Below, piece after piece: positions 6,341 through 10,435 of a stretch of 10,435 bases of DNA; the first letter of the stretch is position 1, and each line of letters starts with the position of its first letter. The notes beneath the pieces were generated by a model, which had not been told where the DNA came from, searched no databases, and saw only the letters and a list, made by a program, of their open reading frames with translations. A program made the translations under genes and the position numbers. The stretch is from DAOUBA01 sp034432855 (GTDB lineage Bacteria > Chloroflexota > Anaerolineae > B4-G1). The stretch lies in NCBI GenBank assembly GCA_034432855.1, contig DAOUBA010000045.1, forward strand, positions 1 to 10,435, in the 5' to 3' direction.

Positions 6341-6346
6341 AGGAGG
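6341..6346 (+). promoter_or_regulatory. Perfect Shine-Dalgarno of the giant TadE-like gene
   Basis: AGGAGG sits 6 nt before the ATG at 6353, the strongest ribosome site in the cluster. It fixes the start at a short basic N-terminus right before the prepilin-like motif. Confidence 0.75.
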
Positions 6347-6352
6347 CCGAGG

Positions 6353-9300
6353 ATGAAAGCCTGGGAAGCGTTCCAAACTGGCAAGAAGCGTCGCGGACAA
6401 TCGCTGGTAGAGTTCGCGTTGCTCCTGCCCATCCTGCTCCTGGTGATCTTTGGTCTGATCGAGTTCGGGCGCATCTTTCACGCCTGGCTGACGATCGAGA
6501 ATGCTGCCCGCCAGGCCGCACGCTACGCCGTCAGCGGACAGTACAACGTGGATTACTGCGCCGAGGTCGCCACATTGCTCACGAACAGCGAGCCTGTGAC
6601 TCGGACCTGGCCCAGCGGCGTCACCAGTTACGCGGATTTGGATACCTACAATCCCCAAACCGGTGGAAACGATGCTCCGCTTGACTGCCGCGTCGCCTCC
6701 GATAACCCCGCGCTGAGACCCTACAGAGAAAAACCGGAGGATTATTGGTACTACCAGAACGTAGAAGCGCGCCTGCAGGACGCGGCCCGGCTCTACTCCA
6801 TCCGCGACGCCGCGCTCGGCTCCTCCGGCAGTATCGCCATTGACCACGTTGTCTCTGGCGACATTACGCGCAATAACGACTTTAATCTGGGACTCAATGG
6901 AGACCGCACCAGGCGCGGTTATTTCCACGTCACCGTGTGCAGCACCCGCGCCCTCGCCTTTGATAAGGAAAACCAATACGGCAACGGGCGTTACACGTGC
7001 ATCTACGACGACCCGACCCCCACCGACTATGCCAACGACGACGAAGTGGTCAGGGACGACGCCGGCGGCCCCGGCGATCGCGTCGCCATTGCGATCTTCT
7101 TCAACCACCCTCTGATCACCCCCATCCGCGGCATTGCCGCCAACGAAGAGAATTATATCCCCCTGGTTTCGTTGCGCGAGATGGTGGTCGAGCGCTTCCG
7201 CACTGCCCGCGTCATCGGCCTGCCCCCCGTGTTCGACATCCCCGCGCCGCCGACGCGCACTCCCTTTCCGAAGGCGCCGCCGGTCGTGCAGATCGTCCGC
7301 CCGCAGGACGGCGACCCCTGTATCACCGACCTCCTTACTCTGCAGGCCCGCGCCTGCGACCCCGATAACCAGGAGGACTGGATGGGGCAGTCCTGCGACC
7401 CCAACGGGCAAAACGGGTGGGGCATCAACATGGTATCCTTCAGGGTCACAGACCCCTCCAACGTGATCGCGCACACCCAGAATGACTGGTTGGTAGAGTA
7501 CTGCGGCTTTGGCGGGGACTCGGACCCCTGCCCACCCTACGACCTCTCTGTGGGGCACTGGCCGGGCGGCCTGCCGCTGAGTCCCGGCCTCCACATCGTC
7601 TGCGCGCTGGCTACCGACGACGATGGCCAGCAGGCGGAGGCCTGCCGCATGTTCAACGTCTGTTTATATCCTGCTTGCGATGACCTCGTACTCTGGTACG
7701 AGGGCCGTGTCGAAGGCAACGACAAGGCCGACTTTGTCATCCACAACAGTGGCGGTTTCGCCTTCGAGATCGTCCCCGACATGACCGTGCAGTGGCCCGA
7801 CACCGACTCCGCCTATCTGAACTCCGTCTCCATCCGCCGCTTCGACACCGGGCAGATCGGAGCGATCCACAACGGGGATTTTGCCACCTCGCCGGCCGTT
7901 ATCTCCTCCTTCCTGGGCGGCACGGCCGAACTGCGCACCGTGCCTGCCGGAGGCGGGATGCGGCGCATCAGCATAGACTTTGATGACTTTGAAGTCTACA
8001 GGTACAACCCCTACGACTTTGTCCTGGAGGTAATGCTCGAATCCCTCGACGTCCAATGCACCCTGGTCGCCCGCGGGCCAGACGTGCCCGCGACGTGCGA
8101 CACCCTGAGCACGGACGACTCGCTTGTGCGCTTTGGACACGAGCCCTACAACTATGGCGCCGACCATCTGGTGACGCCCAGGGTGATCAACTCCAGCCCG
8201 TACTACGTCTGGCTCGACGAGTTTACCGTCGAATGGCCGCAGAGCGAATTGCACGGCTCTTCAATCTACATGAACGAGGCGCGCATGCACAGCGACTTGA
8301 GCGCCGATCGGATTGACGAGGGAGACGCCTATTCCAGCCCCTACTCCCGCAGTTGGAGCAGCCGGTCTCCCCAACGGACACTCTACCCGAACGAGCCGCA
8401 CTGGCTGCTGTTCGATCACAATAACCAGACGCTCTTTGACGCGCGCACGTCCTGGGGGCTGGCGCTCGCGCCCCGGGCGGACGAGATCCTCGACTCTACG
8501 GTCAACGGTTACAACCCGAGCCCCAGCAGCGCAAAACTCAATGACAACATCGCCCATCCCGACCAGTACACCGTGCAGACCTACTGGACGTTCGACGCGG
8601 TGGATGGCGTTGAGCATTGTCCGGTGGAGTTCATCAATTATCAGAAAGGCCCCTACATCCGGCTCAATTCTCCCGCCGCAACCGGACGGTTGCCCGGCGG
8701 CCAATCCTACCTGATGCGCCCCTCCCACTTGGTGGGCGCTGTTGGCGTGCCGGTGACCGTGGGCGGCGCGCCCGTCACCACCACGCTGACGATAGACGTG
8801 ACCGCCTTCGACCGGGATTACGGCAACAATGCCCCCAACGGCCAGGGCATCCGCGAGGTTGCCCTGTGGGTCGAGGGGCCGGAGAACCAGCAGAGTGGCA
8901 GTAGCCCCGATTACAACCTGCTGCGCAGCGGCAGTACCCGCGACTGGTATTACCTGACGAGCCCGCCGTATGAGGTTTCCTTCGACCTGAGCGGCGGGCG
9001 CTGGCCCAACGGCAGTGACGTCATCAGCGGCACCCACTACCTCTTCGTGCGGGCGATGGATCGAGACGACGGTAGCAACATGGAGCGGCTCTTTACGTTG
9101 CTGGTCGTGCCCTTCCAGGTCACCGGCGTCTCGTGCGACGACCTGGTGACCACCGACGATGTGTTCCTGGTCCAGAGAACCGCTGATGGCGCGCATTATA
9201 ACGCGTTTAGCGCCTTTATCACCAATACCTCCATGCTCCCCGTGACGCTGACGCAGGCGTCCATCGTCTGGCCGCGCGGCACGAGCGGGCTGGATGGGCT

Positions 9301-10435
9301 GAACCCTCATGCCCGGAACATTGACGCGCTCTACCGCTGGACCACTGGATGGGCCTGGGCTACCGCTCACAATGGGAACGGAGTGAGTTCCCCCTGGAAC
9401 GTCACCAGTGGATGGACGGCTTCGGCAGTGATCGGAGCCGGGGACACGCGCTCCTTCTCGATGGAGCCTTTTGCGCTGGATTCCGTGAACATCGGGGCGC
9501 TCCTGCAGATCCCGTGCAGTCCGTATATCCGGCCCGATTGTGTCCGCCTGGCACCGCCCGCGAGCATGGTGGGCCGGTCCACCCAGCACTCCTTCTACAA
9601 CACGGAAAACGGGTATCGCTATTCCCTGGGCGGCAACCTCGTCCACGCCAACCAGTTCGAACTGCGGTTGCGCCTGGACTTTCCGGGCGGTTTTGGCAGT
9701 TGCTCGCTCAATTTCGACAATGGCCACAAGGGCCCGGCGATCCAGTTGACCTCGCCGGGACCGGTGGCGACGGCGCTTGCCCCAGGGTGGAGCCAACACT
9801 ACTATGTACGGCCCACCGCCGTGTTCAACGATTGCTCCGTGCCGGCGGCGGAGGCCGGGAACGCCATCGGCGCCGGGAGTCGGGTCACCCTGCGCGGCAA
9901 TGCCTGGGACCTGGACGAAGGGAGTGGCCACATTCAAGAAGTGGCCGTCTGGCTGGCCGGCCCCAATAGCCGCGACGGCTATCGCAACCTGCTCAGGGAT
10001 ACCAGCGCCGATGGCGACTGGTACTATCTCACGTTGGCGCAACTGCAAGCAGGCGTGAATCTGACCGCCGGAGGGTTGCCGAGCACCTGGATCGGTAGCG
10101 GCGAGACGGTCGTGAACGGCCGGTACTACCTCTTCGTCCGCGCAATGGACGACGATGGCAACGAGCAGGTCAACGGCGCGGCGCGCCAGCCGCTCTATAC
10201 GTTGCTGGTGACCACTTTCGATGTGACCGGTGGGGCCCCGCCGCCGCCCACGCCGACCCCGGTGCCGACGGCTGTGCCTACCCCCACCTTCACGCCGACG
10301 CCGACGCGTACGCCCACACCCACGCGCACGCCGACGCCGACGAACACGCCGACGCGCACGCCGACGCCGACGCGCACGCCGACGCCGACGAACACGCCGA
10401 CACGCACGCCGACGCCGACGAACACGCCGACGCGC
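6353..10435 (+). CDS. Giant modular TadE-like surface protein with Ig-like repeats and Thr-Pro stalk, C-terminus beyond window
   Basis: The frame is open for 1361 codons to the right edge with no stop; classic TadE proteins are about 150-200 residues. N-terminus: basic, prepilin-like G15|QSLVE20 with Glu at +5, then FALLLPILLLVIFGLIEFGRIF (the last part of the helix) and the TadE motif WLTIENAARQAARYAV at 45-60. An ectodomain to about residue 300 is followed by alternating modules: A1 (310-436), B1 (442-581), B2 (582-764), A2 (765-925), B3 (928-1125), A3 (1126-1293), then a Pro/Thr-rich stalk from 1296. A modules resemble bacterial Ig-like (Big_7-type) folds with Asp-rich loops. B modules begin with CD(D/T)L and hold a 'WP' strand end. 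No catalytic motif is recognised. Third gene of the cluster, 33 nt after the vWA gene. It is probably a cell-surface adhesin or tip protein anchored by its pseudopilin helix. What follows the stalk is unknown. Confidence 0.85.
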   Translation, partial: MKAWEAFQTGKKRRGQSLVEFALLLPILLLVIFGLIEFGRIFHAWLTIENAARQAARYAVSGQYNVDYCAEVATLLTNSEPVTRTWPSGVTSYADLDTYNPQTGGNDAPLDCRVASDNPALRPYREKPEDYWYYQNVEARLQDAARLYSIRDAALGSSGSIAIDHVVSGDITRNNDFNLGLNGDRTRRGYFHVTVCSTRALAFDKENQYGNGRYTCIYDDPTPTDYANDDEVVRDDAGGPGDRVAIAIFFNHPLITPIRGIAANEENYIPLVSLREMVVERFRTARVIGLPPVFDIPAPPTRTPFPKAPPVVQIVRPQDGDPCITDLLTLQARACDPDNQEDWMGQSCDPNGQNGWGINMVSFRVTDPSNVIAHTQNDWLVEYCGFGGDSDPCPPYDLSVGHWPGGLPLSPGLHIVCALATDDDGQQAEACRMFNVCLYPACDDLVLWYEGRVEGNDKADFVIHNSGGFAFEIVPDMTVQWPDTDSAYLNSVSIRRFDTGQIGAIHNGDFATSPAVISSFLGGTAELRTVPAGGGMRRISIDFDDFEVYRYNPYDFVLEVMLESLDVQCTLVARGPDVPATCDTLSTDDSLVRFGHEPYNYGADHLVTPRVINSSPYYVWLDEFTVEWPQSELHGSSIYMNEARMHSDLSADRIDEGDAYSSPYSRSWSSRSPQRTLYPNEPHWLLFDHNNQTLFDARTSWGLALAPRADEILDSTVNGYNPSPSSAKLNDNIAHPDQYTVQTYWTFDAVDGVEHCPVEFINYQKGPYIRLNSPAATGRLPGGQSYLMRPSHLVGAVGVPVTVGGAPVTTTLTIDVTAFDRDYGNNAPNGQGIREVALWVEGPENQQSGSSPDYNLLRSGSTRDWYYLTSPPYEVSFDLSGGRWPNGSDVISGTHYLFVRAMDRDDGSNMERLFTLLVVPFQVTGVSCDDLVTTDDVFLVQRTADGAHYNAFSAFITNTSMLPVTLTQASIVWPRGTSGLDGLNPHARNIDALYRWTTGWAWATAHNGNGVSSPWNVTSGWTASAVIGAGDTRSFSMEPFALDSVNIGALLQIPCSPYIRPDCVRLAPPASMVGRSTQHSFYNTENGYRYSLGGNLVHANQFELRLRLDFPGGFGSCSLNFDNGHKGPAIQLTSPGPVATALAPGWSQHYYVRPTAVFNDCSVPAAEAGNAIGAGSRVTLRGNAWDLDEGSGHIQEVAVWLAGPNSRDGYRNLLRDTSADGDWYYLTLAQLQAGVNLTAGGLPSTWIGSGETVVNGRYYLFVRAMDDDGNEQVNGAARQPLYTLLVTTFDVTGGAPPPPTPTPVPTAVPTPTFTPTPTRTPTPTRTPTPTNTPTRTPTPTRTPTPTNTPTRTPTPTNTPTR
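7280..7660 (+). repeat. Module A1 of the giant protein (Ig-like, divergent copy)
   Basis: Residues 310-436. It opens with PVVQIVRPQDGD, then LTLQARACDPDN, GINMVSFRV, NDWLVEYC and HIVCALATDDDG. The order of strands and the closing 'A.DDDG' loop match A2 and A3, and the opening 'V.I..P.DG' fits the Big_7-like Ig pattern. It is richer in Cys than the other copies. Confidence 0.6.
7676..8095 (+). repeat. Module B1 of the giant protein
   Basis: Residues 442-581. It begins CDDLVLWYEG, then DFVIHNSGGFAFEIVPDMTVQWP. Further on come AIHNGDFATSP and VPAGGGMRRISIDFDDF, which have counterparts in B3. The fold is not recognised; strand-rich by appearance. Confidence 0.45.
8096..8644 (+). repeat. Module B2 of the giant protein
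   Basis: Residues 582-764. It begins CDTLSTDDSLVRFG, then VINSSPYYVWLDEFTVEWP, parallel to B1 and B3. It ends next to a KGP junction, as B3 does. Similarity to the other B copies is weak outside the first 50 residues. Confidence 0.4.
8645..9127 (+). repeat. Module A2 of the giant protein (Ig-like)
   Basis: Residues 765-925. It opens KGPYIRLNSP, then GIREVALWVEGP, YNLLRSGSTRDWYYLT, YLFVRAMDRDDG and LFTLLVVPFQVTG. Each block has a near-identical partner in the same order in A3. Asp-rich turns (FDRDYGNN, MDRDDG) could bind calcium, which is inference. Confidence 0.75.
9134..9727 (+). repeat. Module B3 of the giant protein
   Basis: Residues 928-1125. It begins CDDLVTTDDVFLV, then FITNTSMLPVTLTQASIVWP, AHNGNGVSSPW and IGAGDTRSFSMEPFALDS, matching blocks in B1. 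It is longer than B1 because of an inserted part around residues 1050-1125 that includes two Cys pairs. Confidence 0.45.
9728..10231 (+). repeat. Module A3 of the giant protein (Ig-like)
   Basis: Residues 1126-1293. It opens KGPAIQLTSP, then HIQEVAVWLAGP, YRNLLRDTSADGDWYYLT, YLFVRAMDDDG and LYTLLVTTFDVTG. The closest relative is A2; the two look like a recent internal duplication. It ends directly at the Pro/Thr stalk. Confidence 0.75.
10292..10435 (+). repeat. In-frame tandem repeat coding a Thr-Pro stalk
   Basis: All 144 bases are built of two unit types: 18 bases coding TPTPTR and 30 bases coding TPTPTNTPTR, in the order 18-18-30-18-30-30, still running at the window edge. A less regular Pro/Thr stretch precedes it from 10238. 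Alternate codons are mostly ACG and CCG, so the DNA itself is nearly periodic at 6 bases. Such stalks are frequent between folded parts of secreted Anaerolineae proteins and are plausible glycosylation sites. Unit number can change without breaking the frame. Confidence 0.85.

Noticed and set aside
6323..7594. 423-codon open frame on the minus strand
   Set aside because: Antisense to the start of the giant gene, where the plus frame has a perfect ribosome site and a TadE motif; no recognisable family on the minus side.
8261..10048. 595-codon open frame on the minus strand
   Set aside because: It lies antisense to the giant TadE-like gene, has low-complexity Gly/Val/Ala/Arg composition without domain motifs, and is a by-product of high GC and codon bias in the real frame.
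10195..10425. Minus-strand frame rich in Val-Gly repeats
   Set aside because: It is the complement of the Thr-Pro stalk repeat and has no independent coding evidence.
10292..10435. CRISPR-like array
   Set aside because: The repeat units are contiguous with no unique spacers and read in frame as Thr-Pro.

Overview
This window looks like bacterial chromosome from a high-GC member of the Chloroflexota (Anaerolineae-like). That is an inference, not a match. It rests on the DHH-CBS-nucleotidyltransferase fusion, the TadE/TadG trio with large ectodomains, the Thr-Pro linker of a kind common in secreted Anaerolineae proteins, and intergenic 'ACGCAGAT' and 'AATTCGTG' repeats of a kind frequent in such genomes.

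Left part (1-2370), minus strand. A consensus-like promoter (2343-2370) reads leftward into the remnant of a DUF4258-type toxin gene (2179-2310). About 260 bp of repeat-rich non-coding DNA follow, then an intact YgiT-type zinc-finger gene (1646-1921). Ten bases further on lies a long tRNA nucleotidyltransferase with an N-terminal DHH/DHHA1 phosphoesterase and two CBS domains. Its catalytic nucleotidyltransferase head runs off the left edge of the window. The toxin reading frame is cut at codon 44 by a 51-bp element with 13-bp perfect inverted repeats, leaving the zinc-finger protein without an intact partner.

Middle (2384-3523), plus strand. A divergent promoter and a leader holding a 49-bp imperfect palindrome precede a complete low-specificity L-threonine aldolase.

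Right part (3537-10435), plus strand. Two promoter candidates, the nearer one an extended -10 element, precede a three-gene cluster with short spacers: a TadE-like pseudopilin, a TadG-like protein with a complete von Willebrand A metal site and large Cys-rich insertions, and a giant TadE-like protein of at least 1361 residues. The giant protein carries a prepilin-type N-terminus, then alternating repeated modules: three Ig-like 'A' modules and three 'B' modules with a Cys-Asp start. It ends in the window in a Thr-Pro stalk whose DNA is an in-frame tandem repeat. The three products look like the minor pilin/adhesin part of a Tad (Flp) pilus or a Tad-derived surface structure. No ATPase, secretin, platform protein or prepilin peptidase gene lies inside the window.

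The most unusual items are the modular giant TadE-anchored protein, the Cys-rich vWA TadG, the interrupted toxin beside an intact antitoxin-like gene coupled to a tRNA-end enzyme, and several distinct palindromic elements in the intergenic DNA.
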